A DNA stretch of 64,000 bases from Rhizomys pruinosus (GCA_009823505.1 VZQC01005560.1:371611-435610), one strand, 5' to 3'; counted from the stretch's first letter, positions 33,620 through 45,450 are shown. Numbers and translations are program-made. The notes: generated from the sequence alone by a model not told the origin.

Positions 33620-33634
33620 AGATACTGGCCCTGG

Positions 33635-34460
33635 AATGTGCATGAGGTGACGTCCTGTCTGGAGTCCCCTGGGTCTCCTGCTTATGCCAGTTCCTCTGAA
33701 GGAATGGCCTCCTTGCTTCCCAGTCAGCCAAATAGTTTACACTCCAGCCCCCCAGGGACTGTGCCCCCCCCCCACTGCTTCGTCAGTGATAGGTTTCAAG
33801 GATTTATGCTCAGCATAGTTGGTCCACAAGGAAGTGAATGACATATTCCAACCCCGGTCCAACAGAACCTTCCAGAAACTACAGAGGCCTCAGGTTCTCT
33901 GGTCAGGGATCAGGAGGGCTTGACCCACCATCTGTCTATCCCAAGAAGAGCTCTGAGCAGCTCCTTATGGTGAATCCCCCTCACACTCGGTTTTCTTAAC
34001 TAGGTTCTTGGCTGCAGTGAGACAGGCCCTCCAATCAAACTGAAATATTTCTAAATGTAAAATATAAATTTAGAAGTTACATGTGTGTCTCACGCTAATG
34101 TGGCATGCATTAACAATATGCCCAGCACCATTTTAGATGCTTGACTTGAATTAACTCTTTCAATCCCCCACTGCAATCCTAGTAGGCAAGGTACTATAAC
34201 TTGCCTCGTCTTATAGGAGGAAACCAAGTTACAGAGAGATTGGGTGGCCTGTACCAACTTAGCCCTTGCTTCCACAGCCCACCACCACCTCAGCTGGCTG
34301 ACTAAAGCACAGAGACCTGGAAGGAGAAGCCTGGCTTCCTCATCTGCAGGGCAGAGCCATGGGGACTAATTCCTTGGGGTTGGCACAAGGGCAACATGCT
34401 GAAGTCTTACTTAAGGAATGAGAGTTTGGTAACAGGATAAATTGGTGGGTGTATGGAATA
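33635..34460. other. Unique DNA with MIR-like remnant
   Basis: 34110-34270 (ttgacttgaattaactcttt, then ggaggaaaccaagttacaga) looks like a reverse MIR. No gene is seen before the tetranucleotide array. Confidence 0.5.
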
Positions 34461-36810
34461 GGATGGATGGATGGATGGATGGATGGATGGATGGATGGAT
34501 GATGGATGGATGGTGGATGGATGATGGATGGATGGATGGATGGTGGATGGTGGATTGTAGATGGTGGTTGGTGGATGGATAGTGGATGGATGGATGGTGG
34601 ATGGATGAATGGATGGACAGATGGTGGATGGATAGATGGTGAATGGATGGATGGATGGATGGAGGATGGTGGATGGATGGTGGATGAATGGTGGATGGAT
34701 GGATGGATGGTGGATGGTGGATGGATGGATGGATGGTGGATGGATGGATAGATGGATGGATGGTGGATGGTAGATGGATAGATGGTGAATGGATGGATGG
34801 AGGATGGTGGATGGATGGATGGTAGATGGTGGATGGTGGATGGATGGATGGATGGTGGATGGATGGATGGATGGTGGATGGTGGATGGATGGATGGATGG
34901 TGGATGGATGGATGGATGGTGGATGGTGGATGGATAGATGGTGAATAGATGGATGGATGGATGGAGGATGGTGGATGAATGGATGGTGGATGGTGGATGG
35001 ATGGATGGATGGTGGATGGATGGTGGATGAATGGTGGATGGATGGAGGATGGTGGATGGATGGTAGATGAATGGTGGATGGATGGTGGATGGATGGATGG
35101 TGGATGGTGGATGGATGGTGTATGGTGGATGGATGGTGGATGGTGGATGGATGGTGGATGAATGGTGGATGAATGGATGGATGGTGGATGGATGGATGGA
35201 TAGATGGTGAATGGATGGATAGATGGTGAATGGATGGATGGATGGTGGATGGATAGATCATGGATCGTGAATGGATGGTGGATGAATGGTGGATGGTTGG
35301 ATGGATGGATGGTGGATGGTGGATGGATGGATGGATAGATGGATGGATGGATGGTGGATGGTGGATGGATAGATGATGAATGGATGGATGGATGGTGGAT
35401 GGATGGATCATGGATGGTAGATGGATGGATGGATGGACAGATGGTGGATGGTAGATGGATGGATGGATGGTTGATGGATGGTGGATGGATGGATGGATGG
35501 ATGGTGGATGGATGGTGGATGGATGGTGGGTGAATGGTGGATGGATGGATGGATGGATGGATGGTGGATAGTGGATGGATGGTGGATGAATGGTGGATGG
35601 ATGGATGGATGGTGGATGGTGGATGGATGGTGGGTGAATGGTGGATGGATAGATGGATGGATGGTGGATGGATGGATGGCTGGATGGTGGATGAATGGAT
35701 GGTGGATGGTGGATGGATGGATGGATGGATGGATGGATGGATGGTGGATGGTGGATGGATGGTGGATTAATGGATGGTGGATGGTGGATGGATGGATGGT
35801 GGATGGTGGATGGATGGATGGATGGATGGTGGATGGATGGATGGATGGATGGTGGATGGTGGGTGGATGGGTAGATGGTGGATTGTGGATGGATGGATGG
35901 ATGGATGGATGGTGGATGGATGGATGGATGGCGGATGGATGGATGGATGGTGGATGAATGGATGGATGGTGAATGGATGGATGGATGGTGGATGGTCGAT
36001 GGATGGATGGATGGTGGATGGTGGATGGATGGTGGATTAATGGATGGTGGATGGTGGATGGTTGATGGTGGATGGATGGATGGTGGATGGATGGATGGAT
36101 GGATGGAGGATGAATGGATGGATGGTGGATGGTGGATGGATGGATGGATGGTGGATTGTGGATGGATAGATGGTGGATGGATGGATGGACGGATGGATGG
36201 TGGATGGATGCATGGATGGATGGTGAATGAATGGATGGATGGTGAATGGATGGATGGATGGTGGATGAATGGATGGATGGTGAATGGATGGATGGATGGT
36301 GGATGGTGGATGGATGGATGGATGGTGGATGGTGGATGGATGGATGGATGGATGATGGATGAATGGATGGATGGTGAATGGATGGATGGATGGATGGTGG
36401 ATGGATGGATGGATGGTGGATGGTAGATGGATGGATGATGGATGAATGGATGGATGGTGGATGGATGGATAGATGGTGGATTATTGGATGGTGGATGGAT
36501 GGATGGATGGTGGATGGATGGATGGAGGATGAAAAATGGATAAATGGATAGATGGGTAGATAAATAGATGGGTGGATAGATGAGTCGAGGATGGATGGAT
36601 AGATGGTGGATGAATGGATGGGTAGGTGGTAGATAGATGGATAGATGAGTAGATGAATAGGTGGATGGATGGATGGATGATTGATGGATGGATGGATGGA
36701 TATATGTGTAGATGAATAGATGGGTGGATAGGTAAGTGGATGAATAGATGGATGGGTGGATGGATAAGTGGAAAGGTGGATGGATGATGGATGAATGAGT
36801 AGATGAATGG
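34461..36810. repeat. 2.35-kb GGAT array with TGGATGGTGGA variants
   Basis: Starts as pure GGAT repeats and continues as 4n and 4n+3 mixtures (ggatggatggtggatggt). Interruptions (gaat, tagat, gattaatgg) recur in longer phrases, showing higher-order copying. The right end from about 36530 is more degenerate. On the minus strand one frame stays open for 835 codons (34407-36914), giving Ile-His-Pro-Ser repeats; it has no recognisable domain and is a product of the array. Confidence 0.97.
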
Positions 36811-37195
36811 TGTTCTAGTTTGCTTCTCCATTGCTGTGACACAAAACTGACCAATACCAACTTGGCAAGGAAAGGGGTTTTTTGGCTCACATCTCCTGGG
36901 TCACAGTTAATCACTTAGGGAGCCCAAGGTAGGAACTCAGGGCAGGAACTTCAAGGCAGGAGCTGAAGCACAGACCATGGCAAAATGCTGCTTACTGGCT
37001 TGTTCCCCTGGACCACACTCTGCATGCTTTCTTATACAGTACAGGGCCACCTGCCCACAGTGGGTTGAGCCCTCCCACATCACTCAGTAATCAAAGAAAT
37101 GCTCCACAGACATGGCCACAGGCCAGTCCAATAGAGGCAATTCCCCAACTGAGCTTCTGTGACCCAGGTATGTTGAGTTGACACTAAAGCTCTCC
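36811..37195 (-). mobile_element. Rodent retrotransposon 3' end (type 2) inside GGAT array
   Basis: Contains ccattgctgtgacacaaaac, aataccaacttggcaaggaa, cactctgcatgctttcttat, gggccacctgcccacagtgg, gagccctcccacatcactca and caattccccaactgagcttc, ending near gttgagttgacac. It is flanked by GGAT-type DNA on both sides, so it inserted into or was caught by the array. Confidence 0.8.
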
Positions 37196-37214
37196 AGCAC
37201 AGATGGACAGCAAA

Positions 37215-37500
37215 GGGGTGGATGGGTGTGTAGATGGCTGGATTATTGATGGGTGATGGGTGGATAGATGATAGATTAATTGATGATGGAGTAATAGATG
37301 GGTGAGTGGATGGATGGGTGGTTGGTAAATGACAGATGAATGGATGTGTGAAAGGATGGATAGTTGGAGTTGGTAGATAATGGATAGATACTCGTTTGAG
37401 CATGTCTGGACAGGGAGATAAATTTGTGGACAAATGGACAAAGGATAAATGGATAAAGGGACAGATAGATGGATGGATAGAAAAGTAGATGGATGGCTCA
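37215..37500. repeat. Degenerate GGAT repeat, right of the insertion
   Basis: Runs such as gatgggtggatagatgatag continue the tetranucleotide theme but with many substitutions. Much less regular than the left side. Confidence 0.85.
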
Positions 37501-37599
37501 ATGGAGGTTTAGAATAAAGAATGCGATTGGGCCTCGGCAGCATGGCAAGTGGGGTGAGTCCACACTGTGGTGCAGTGTCTGCTGCATGCCTGTGTGTCT

Positions 37600-37740
37600 G
37601 TGTGTGCATGCAGTGGAGTAATGCAGGAATTAATCACACTCGGGTCTCTCGTGAGCCATCTGGGGATTAATTTCCCATACGTAGCCATCACTTCTGTATG
37701 TAAGAGCAATATCAGTAATCACGCCAGGCATGTCTCCCTG
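37600..37740. promoter_or_regulatory. AT-richer island with K50-homeodomain-like sites
   Basis: TAATC at 37631-37635 and GGATTA at 37664-37669 are opposite-strand versions of the Otx/Pitx-type site. The island also has catacgtagccatc and is not a recognised repeat. Regulatory function is inference. Confidence 0.3.
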
Positions 37741-37867
37741 GGGAACTCTGGTAAGAGGAGTTGCAACTGACTCCCCCGACTAGGCCTCAGCACACCTTAT
37801 GTTGGGTGATGCCCTGGGTCCCCTTGCCTGAGCGAGCAAGGTCTGAATCTGGGCCACTGCTTGATGC

Positions 37868-38420
37868 CATGTGGACCAGTGCATTCACACATGTGATGAG
37901 GCAGACAGCTTCATGCATGTGTGGACCTGTGCATTCACACATGTGATGGGCACGCAGCTTCATGCATATGTGGACCAGTGCATTCACACATGTGATGGGC
38001 ATGCAGCTTCATGCATGTGTGGACCTGTGCATTCACACATGTGATGAGGCAGGCAGCTTTATGCATGTGTGGACCAGTGCATTCACACATGTGATGGGGC
38101 AGGCAGCTTCGTGCATGTGTGGACCAGTGCATTCACACATGTGATGGGGCAGGCAGCTTCATGCATGTGTGGACTGGTGCATTCACACATGTGATGGGCA
38201 GGCAGCTTCATGCATGTGTGGACCGGTGCATTCACACATGTGATGGGCAGGCAGCTTCGTGCATGTGTGGACCGGTGCATTCACACATGTGATGGGCAGG
38301 CAGCTTCATGCATGTGTGGACCGGTGCATTCACACATGTGATGGACAGGCAGCTTCATGCATGTGTGGACCAGTGCATTCACACATGTGGTGGGGCAGGC
38401 AGCTTCATGCATGTGTGGCT
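37868..38420. repeat. 49-50 bp minisatellite, 11 copies
   Basis: Units run catgtgtggaccagtgcatt, then cacacatgtgatggg(g), then caggcagcttcatg. CACATGTG is a perfect palindrome, and most of the unit alternates purine and pyrimidine. Later units carry the same accepted variants (ccggtg, gtgcatg), suggesting local copying. Confidence 0.96.
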
Positions 38421-39279
38421 TTGCTGTCATGGGGCAGAGCTCTCAGTGTGGCTTGTGCTGTCATGGGGCACAGTTCTCAGTGCCCGGCGCTTACTTTATT
38501 GCCCTTTTAGCAGTGGGTTCCAGATTCTATGGCTGGTCCTGACCATCTGGGTAATTATATTCAGGGGACCTACAAAGAGACCCACCTGTCCCACACTGTG
38601 ACCTCATAGAAGTACCCAGAAGAATGTGTGGAGGACAGCCACAGAGATGTCATCTGCCCTGCATAGCCTCGGCCGGTGACAGACTGTAGATGGGCACCAT
38701 CCCTGCCTGCCACCCTCTGCTCAGGCCTGGCTCCTGCATGCCAGGAAAGACTGCCCGGGGATAACAGATAGTGCCATTAGGAAGTGGAGCAGCCCTTCCT
38801 TCCAGAGGAGAGAAATGAGGCTGTCAGTTGGCGGGGGCCCCAGGCCTCCGGCCATGATTAACGGGATCGGGTGACCCACACGCTGCAGCAGAAGGTGCCA
38901 GGAGATGATTGCTTACAAAATGTACCAATTACCTTCGCGCCTTCCCGCCCACCATGCCACCAGGCAAATAAACACATCAGCTGCCAGCCCTCATTCGCCT
39001 GGCCCTGGAGAGGAATCTGTGGCCAGAAGAGGGGGAAGGCCACCTGGCCAGAGGCAGGAGGACCACCCTGGCCCCATAAGACCTCTGCAGCCAATGGGAC
39101 AGGCAACTAGTACAGGAGGTGTCTGCCCCAGGAGCTCTTTCATGTTTAAGCTGGGTTGTGGGAAAACATCCAAAGCACCCAAAAAAAGTCTTTGGAAAGG
39201 CCACCCACCCCCACTGGGAGGTAGGACACTCCCTTTGCCCATGTAAGCAGTAACCTCTGACCATTTCACCCGTCATGGC
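38421..39279. other. Unique DNA with an AT-richer patch
   Basis: At about 38855-38985 a patch with tgattaacgggatcgg, atgattgcttacaaaatg and caggcaaataaacacatc looks like a candidate conserved element. No gene is supported. Confidence 0.4.
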
Positions 39280-39745
39280 CCACACCAGACGTTTGTGTGA
39301 TTTTGTGTGCACTGGTGTCTGCATGTGCACACCAGAGTCATGTGTCATATATGAATGGACCTGTGTGTGTCTGCATCAGTGTGTGATCTTGTCTGTGTGC
39401 TGCATGCTCATGCATCTGTGTATGTGCAATACATGGACCTGCTTCCATGCATGTAACTGTGATCTGTGTACACATGTGTGTGCTGTGTATTTGTGCATCT
39501 ATATCTGTGGGTATCAGGGTCCATGTGTAAACATGTGTACCTACCTACGTACACCTTTTTATATTTATTCTGTGTGTGCATGTGTGTAGTATGTATACTT
39601 GTGTCCATGTGTCCTGGGGTCTTTTGTGTGCACATGAATGTGTTATGTGTACATGCACTTGCACTCATGGGTGTATGTTGCATGTGTATGCATCCATGCA
39701 AGGGTGTTATGTATACATGAGGCTCATGTGTGTACAAGCATCCAC
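39280..39745. repeat. TG/CATG-rich low-complexity region
   Basis: Alternating purine-pyrimidine DNA (gtgtgcatgtgtgt, tgcatgtgtatgcat, tacatgca) without a fixed unit. Prone to Z-DNA. Cys/Val-rich + frames and His/Thr-rich minus frames are by-products. Confidence 0.85.
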
Positions 39746-39983
39746 ACCTGTGGAAGTGCACAGAGGGAGGTGCAGGTGACTGCGGGAGCCTCCTGGCCGA
39801 TGCCTGGATGCCTTCATCCACAGTGAAACGAGGAGTCTGGAAGCCTACCAAAGGAGGCAGGGCACTGGAGAGGCAGGAAAACATCGAGGGGATGATTTGT
39901 GGGGTACAGGCCAACCTGGCTCAGTCCAAGAAGGGGCTTTCTCGAATTCTTCAGTGTGTCAGAGTGAGGGGGGCGTCTGCGAG

Positions 39984-40433
39984 GGGATGAGCGCCCTGGC
40001 CCAGGAGGTGTGCAATCAAGTGATCCCCCTCCTCAGGGCCTGCCAGGGGGATGAGCGCCCTGGCCCAGGAGGTGTGCAAGAAGGTGATCCCCCTCCTCAG
40101 GGCCTGCCATGGTGATGAGCACCCTGGCCCAGGAGGTGTGCAAGCCAGTGATCCCCCCCTCCTCAGAGCCTGCCATGGGGATGAGCGCCCTGGCCCAGGA
40201 GGTGTGCAAGCAAGTGATCCCCCTCCTCAGAGCCTGCCATGGAGATGAGCACCCTGGCCCAGGAGGTGTGCAAGCAGGTGATCCCCCTCCTCAGAGCCTG
40301 CCATGGGGATGAGCACCCTGGCCCAGGAGGCGTGCAAGCCAGTGATCTACCTCCTCAGAGCCTGCCATGGGGATGAGCGCCCTGGCCCAGGAGGAGTGCA
40401 AACAAGTGATCTCCCCTCCTCAGAGCCTGCCAT
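39984..40433. repeat. 63-66 bp minisatellite, 7 copies
   Basis: Units begin ggggatgagcgccctggccc and carry aggaggtgtgcaa, gtgatccccctcctcag and gcctgccatgg. Starts of the atgagc core are at 39988, 40051, 40115, 40181, 40245, 40309 and 40373. The + frame gives MSALAQEVCKQVIPLLRAC-like repeats, but unit length shifts break it after a few units. Confidence 0.96.
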
Positions 40434-41194
40434 TGGTCACAAAATGACGCCTCCCTAGTCGGGGGGGGGGACTAAAGTAGTAGAGCAGAAGCTGCAGGGA
40501 GCAGAGTCGTACACACATACACACTGGTTCCTGTACATAGCAAGCATGAGTGCCCTCCAGACTCCAGAGCCAACTCCACACTATTTTGTTACACTCAGAT
40601 ATGGGTATAAGCTCAGAGCAGCCATGTACCCCACAGAGTCAGTGACCTCCCCCCACACACTTAATGGAAATGGAACCAGTTCCAGCCCCAGTGCCCACAA
40701 CTGAGACTCAGTTTTCCTGCTTGGAAATGAGCTCTAACGGAAGTGGCCTTTAGTGAGAACCTAGTCACATACCGCCACCAGGCTCGGCTCATATGGACAG
40801 GGACACCGGCTTTGGCAACCCAGCAGCCAGCAGCATGAGTCTCCTCCTAATGCTCAGTCTTCACCCCGCCCCATCCATGCTACCTCCCAGAAGAGGAGCC
40901 CCCTGGTCTGACAGCCAGACCTTGGAGAGGGTCACAGATCTGAGTCCAGGCTGTGCCAGCAAAGGCCTCCTGCGCCCTCCCCAGAGCCTCGGCTGGAAGA
41001 GCCCCTTTCTCTCCCACAGTCCAGAGCATCACAGCAACCGCCCCCCGGCATTCTACTGGCGTTTGTAGTACAAGGGTAGTTAAGGACATGGCAGCATCGA
41101 CAGTCACCCAGCCAGCTGGGCTTCATGGCATAACCATAGAAGTTGTCACTGCTACCAGAGGGCAGCAGGCCTGCTGTGGCTTGTTCTAGAGGGT
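40434..41194. other. Unique DNA, no supported feature
   Basis: Includes a G run at 40460-40468. No gene or transposon is recognised. Confidence 0.5.
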
Positions 41195-41475
41195 TTGCAA
41201 GGTCCATGTGCTGAAAGTTTGGGCCCCACTGGTGGAGCACTGCTTGGAAATATCAGGAAGAGGAATCCCCACTGGGACACACACTTAAAGGGGATATTGG
41301 ACCTTAGCCCCACCTCTCTGCCTCTGCCACCTACTCCAGCATGATGCTCTATCTCCCTGAGGACCCAAAGCAGCAAAGAGCCCATGCACTGAAACCTCCT
41401 CAGAGCCCTGAGCCCAAATCAACCATTCTCCTCTAAGCTGATGTCGTTTGTCTCAGTGACAGAAAGTGACTATTG
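41195..41475 (+). mobile_element. Rodent retrotransposon 3' end (type 1), diverged
   Basis: Contains aggtccatgtgctgaaagtt, gtggagcactgcttggaaat, ctccagcatgatgctctatc, tgagcccaaatcaaccattc and ctcagtgacagaaagtgac. Block order as at 3275 and 33055. Confidence 0.55.
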
Positions 41476-41807
41476 GGCCCAGTGGGAGTTGAGCTGACTT
41501 ACAGCATTCCCAGCAGACCTGGCCTCCCAGAAGCAGGCCAGGAAAGCAGGCTCTGCAGAAGCCTGCCCCAGCTAGCTGAGACCAGGGAACCAAGTCCTGT
41601 GAGCTCCAGCTTCTGGGAGCTGCAGCCTTCTCAGTTTCCACCAGGGTCATCCACTGCCCACCAGCTGAGATTACAAGGATAACTCCAGTTGGGAAAGAGG
41701 ATGTACCCCAGGAGACAGGGCTGAGCCAGGATTACTCCAGAGCAAAAATGGTGTAGCAGTCTACCTCCCATCCAACCCTCTGTCTACACACCTGCCATCT
41801 CTCTTTC

Positions 41808-41993
41808 CTGTATGTCCATCCATCTTCTATCTCTTTGACAATCTATCATCAATCTCTCCATCCGTCATCTCCCTCCCTATACCCCTATCTGTCCATCCAC
41901 CCATCACATCTCATCTCCATCCATCCACCGCATGTCTATCCATCCATCATCCATCTCTCTGTTGATCTATCCATCCATCTGCCTCTCCATCCT
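41808..41993. repeat. Degenerate CATC repeat
   Basis: Tetranucleotide-type DNA (ccatccatcttctatctc, ccatccaccgcatgtctatc, gatctatccatccatctg), the opposite strand of the GGAT theme at 34461-36810 but not homogenised. Confidence 0.88.
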
Positions 41994-42512
41994 ACTGGCT
42001 CTAGTCTCTGGAGGCCCTGACCACAGCCCACTGGCGAGTAGAAGACCCAAGGTCAACATTAACCATATAAAAGCAGTATCAGCAAGGGAATTGGAGACCT
42101 CTGAACCCCTGAGCCACAGTCTCAGGGCCTGAACTATCTCTGGGTTGAGACTCAGGATTGCATGTCCATGTATGGCAGTCAGGAGAGCCCACGGGTACAT
42201 GGTGCCAAGCCCAGCCTCCCGGGGCCAGCACTCATTGGCAGACACAGTTGCATCTGGTTTCAGGCTTTTATCTGCCTCCTGCAGCTTACGGCTCTCATCT
42301 CATCAGGGTTGAGTCCCTCACATTGAGACCCACTTCAGGTACCCGAATGCTGCCCTGAATTTGCAGTGAGGAGAGGCGAGCAGCCTGTGGGTTGCAGATG
42401 GGGACAGGACATTTATCTTGTTTGACTGTTCTTGGAATGTCAACAATAAACGCCAAGATGAAAGATGCATAAAAATATTCCCAGAAATAGCAGTACAGCT
42501 CTCCCAAGATAC
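41994..42512. other. Unique DNA with an AT-rich candidate element
   Basis: At about 42395-42500 the patch has cttgtttgactgttcttgg and, 20 bases on, gtcaacaataaac, an inverted forkhead-like pair (TTGTTTGAC / GTCAACAATAA). It is not a known repeat. The rest is plain unique DNA. Confidence 0.4.
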
Positions 42513-43140
42513 CCTCATGGAGGGGCTTAGAGGGTCTGGGAGGGGCAGAGGCTGGGGAAGGGCAAATGCTGGGGAGACCTCATGGAGGGGCTTAGAGGGT
42601 CTGGGAGGGGCAGAGGCTGGGGAAGGGCAAATGCTGGGGAGATGCAGGGGCTGGGGAGGGGCAGATGCTGGGGAGGGGCAGACCGCTGGGAGGGGAGGGG
42701 CTGGGGAGGGGTGGGGAGAGGCAGGGAGGCAGGGGGGGTGGGAGGAGGTGGAGAGGAAGTAAAAAAAGGGGAGGGGTGGGGAGGGGCCGGGGGGCTAGGG
42801 GAGGGGGGCAGGGGCTGATGGGAGGGGAGGGGGGGGGAGGGGAGGGCTGGGGAGGGGCAGGGGCTGGGGAGGGGGGAGGGGAGAGCATGGGGCCTGGGGA
42901 GGGGGGGGGCTGGGGAGGGGCAGGGGCTGGGGAGGGGCTGGGGCTGGGGAGGGGGAAGGGCGTTGGGGAGGGGCTGGGAGCAGGGGCTGGGGAGGGGGAA
43001 GGGGCTGGGGGAGGGGAGGGCTGGGGAAGGGCAAGGGGCTGGGGAGGGGCAGACGCTGGGGAGGGGCAGACTCTGGGGAGGGGCAGGGGCTGGGGAGGGG
43101 AGGGGCTGGGGAGGGGAGGGGAGGGGCTGGGGAGGGGCTC
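42513..43140. repeat. G-rich quadruplex-prone array
   Basis: Begins as two ~65-base units (ggggcttagagggtctggga, then ggggcagaggctggggaagg), then becomes irregular ggggctggggagggg and ggggcaggggctgggg of 10-20 bases, with G runs of 4 or more nearly everywhere. Almost no C-rich or AT interruptions on this strand for 600 bases. The minus strand reads Pro/Ser/Leu for 183-191 codons in two frames; this is compositional. Confidence 0.95.
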
Positions 43141-43799
43141 CACTCGTAGCTACTAAGCTTAGGCCCTGGCCCCGCTATAGGGGAGGCTTTGGCCCGGTGG
43201 CAGCCCCTGGTGCCTGCCAATCTCAAGGGGCTGAGACAGCCGCTGAGGCCATCTGCTGTGTCTCCTGGGTCTGCCTGGCCACCCACCCTCAGCCCACTTC
43301 CGGTGCCCCACCCCAGCCACCTGTCACCACGTGGGGAAAGGGCAGTTTTCCCACGCGCTTGTGCTGTCATGCGTGCTCACGGATCCAGACCACAGGCCCT
43401 GATCAAGGCCCTCCAGCAACGGCCTCCTTCCTAATGAGTTCTTCCAGCCTTCCTTCAGCGAGCTGGGAGAGACCTCAGCTCACATGCAGAGAGAAGCCCT
43501 TCTCTGTGCCCTGTGCTAGTCCCAAACCATTACCCACTCTTCCTGCCTGCTTTCTTCCTTCCCAACCCCTTACCCTCTGTCTCTCTGTCCCTTCCGAAGA
43601 TCTTCGAGCTCTATGGAGCCCTGGCCTCTGTTGAAGTGTGTGGGCCTCTCGGTGACACATGTCCATCTGGGAACCAGGCCGTGATAGTGACCCTTGGTCC
43701 CTTGGTCCCTTGCTCCTGCTGGCAGATGAAATGGGAGCTGTGTAGGTCTGATGCCCCCTATCCCAACCACCTGCCCTTCTGGACCCCTGCCCTGAGTTG
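43141..43799. other. Unique DNA, no supported gene
   Basis: GC-rich single-copy DNA. + and - frames of about 100-220 codons overlap the edge of the G-rich array and carry its composition. Confidence 0.45.
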
Positions 43800-43965
43800 A
43801 ACTGACAAGAGAGATCCCTACTTCACCTCTGCCCACCATGATGCCACAGGCTGACCTTGACCTTCCCAGCTTCGGAACAGAGCCTAAATAAACCTCTTTT
43901 CTTCTTATCTGCCCAGGCATGGGTATTCTGTCTCAGCAGCAGAAAATGAGCTAGGACAGGGTGAG
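43800..43965 (+). mobile_element. Rodent retrotransposon 3' end, fragment
   Basis: Contains gcccaccatgatgccacagg, agagcctaaataaacctctt, ggtattctgtctcagcagca and aaaatgagctaggacag. Looks like the last part of a type 1 element. Confidence 0.55.
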
Positions 43966-45320
43966 GAGGTCACGTAGCTCCCGGGAGCATGATCGCTGCA
44001 GCCCCATCGTTGTGGAGGCCGCTTCAGAGAGTAAATTCATTTTGAAATTTCTAACAAAGACCCAGAGAGACTGGCCCCTTGAACCTGTGCCAGGCCAAGT
44101 GCATTCAAGCTGAGGTCTTTGGAAGGACAGAAGAAGGGAAGTGTGCATTGAACGACGGACTAACTATTGGAAGCTCCACCACTGCTCAAACATCAGCATC
44201 CTGGCAACATTCTGAGACCCCTTGTGGGCAGTCCCACCAATGGGACATTGTGGTGTGGTCCCTCTGTCTCTATGGAATGGTCATGGGTGCAGTTTGCTGT
44301 CCAAGAGAAAAGCTGCAGGCTCAGGGTGTGGCCAGGGGACGGCCGCAGGAGCAGGGCACCTTGTTAGCTGTGCTCTTTGGCTTCTGCCATCCATTTGTTC
44401 TGAGTAATTGTGCGCAGGGTCAGCCTGGGGCAAAGAAAATACATGAAGCAATTCTATGTCCTGATCAAAATGAGATGAGGTTAAGTGGGAGACCGAGTCC
44501 GTGGGAAATTCAACACGGCGACCCACTTAGTCTGCTTCTGCGCTGGGAAGGGATGGGGGCTGAAAGGGAAGAGGACCAAGTCTGGCTGTTTCTAGCAAGG
44601 GCGTGGGGCAAAGGCAAGAGCTGGGACCAAGACCCTTTGCAGAGATCCAGGAGATAGAAGGAGCCAGCAGTCTTGGGGAAAGTCTGGAGAGTCTAGGAAG
44701 GGAACTCCTTGACCACAGAGGAGCTGGCCAGCCACCAGCACAGTTGGGAGAGGGCTGGGCTGGGGCTCCTGGAACCCAACCAGTGTGGACAGAACAGGCA
44801 CCCAACCCTGAGAAACGAGAGGCTGCAGTGGAGGGAGGGGCGTAGGCTCAGGAAGAAGGGGGAGGGGATGAGTGCTGTGGGGTGCCCCACTGGGCTGAAT
44901 GGGCCTGGTACATGGAGGGGACATACACCATAGACATGTGCTGTACACCTACTGTGTGTGGACTTGCTCAGACCTGGGTAGAGACCACAATCCCCAGAGA
45001 AGTCCCAGAACCTGGTATAGTGTCCCAGCCTGGGACCCTCACTCTCTCCCTTGATTTACCTGCTCCCCAACAAACACAGTCAAGACACTCCAGGCCTGGC
45101 CATGTGCGTCCTGCTCCAGGTCCGGAGCCCAGACTCTAAGATCTGGTTCTTGGCCCCCTCCTGTCATCTGTCCTCAGCAGCGTGGGGGAACATGGGGCAC
45201 TGTTCCAACATTGTGCCACACAGAAACTGAAACTGAAAACCCCTCTGAAAGGAGTTTTTGACACCTAAAATCCCATGGCTGGGACTTAAAATCCCTGTTC
45301 ATAGATCACAGCACCAAGGA
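43966..45320. other. Unique DNA, no supported gene
   Basis: Single-copy sequence, AT-richer at about 44020-44060 and 44370-44510. A 192-codon + frame (44079-44657) lacks splice signals and resembles no family I know. Confidence 0.45.
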
Positions 45321-45450
45321 CAGAAAAGTAGCCCTCAGCAGCCTGAATCAGCCTTGACCTTGGGCTCCCAGACTCCTGCACAAATGGAGAATAAACATCT
45401 GTTGTTGACGAAGCACTCAGTCTGTGACATTTGGGGGGAAAAATGTCAAA
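45321..45450 (+). mobile_element. Possible old LTR/LINE 3' end
   Basis: ggagaataaacatctgttgt, then tcagtctgtgacatttgggg, is the kind of ending seen in old mammalian retroelements (polyadenylation signal followed by the cagtctgtgacattt phrase). Family not resolved. Confidence 0.4.

Noticed and set aside
34407..36914. 835-codon minus-strand open frame
   Set aside because: It lies almost wholly in the GGAT array and encodes monotonous Ile-His-Pro-Ser. No domain and no composition unlike the repeat.
42513..43140. CpG island
   Set aside because: The tract is G-rich on one strand but almost lacks CpG. No CpG island was seen anywhere in the window.
42592..43370. Proline-rich minus frames of 183-191 codons
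   Set aside because: Composition simply mirrors the G-rich tract on the other strand.
44079..44657. 192-codon + frame in unique DNA
   Set aside because: No splice or start context and no recognised motif. Frames of this length are expected by chance in 64 kb of GC-rich DNA.
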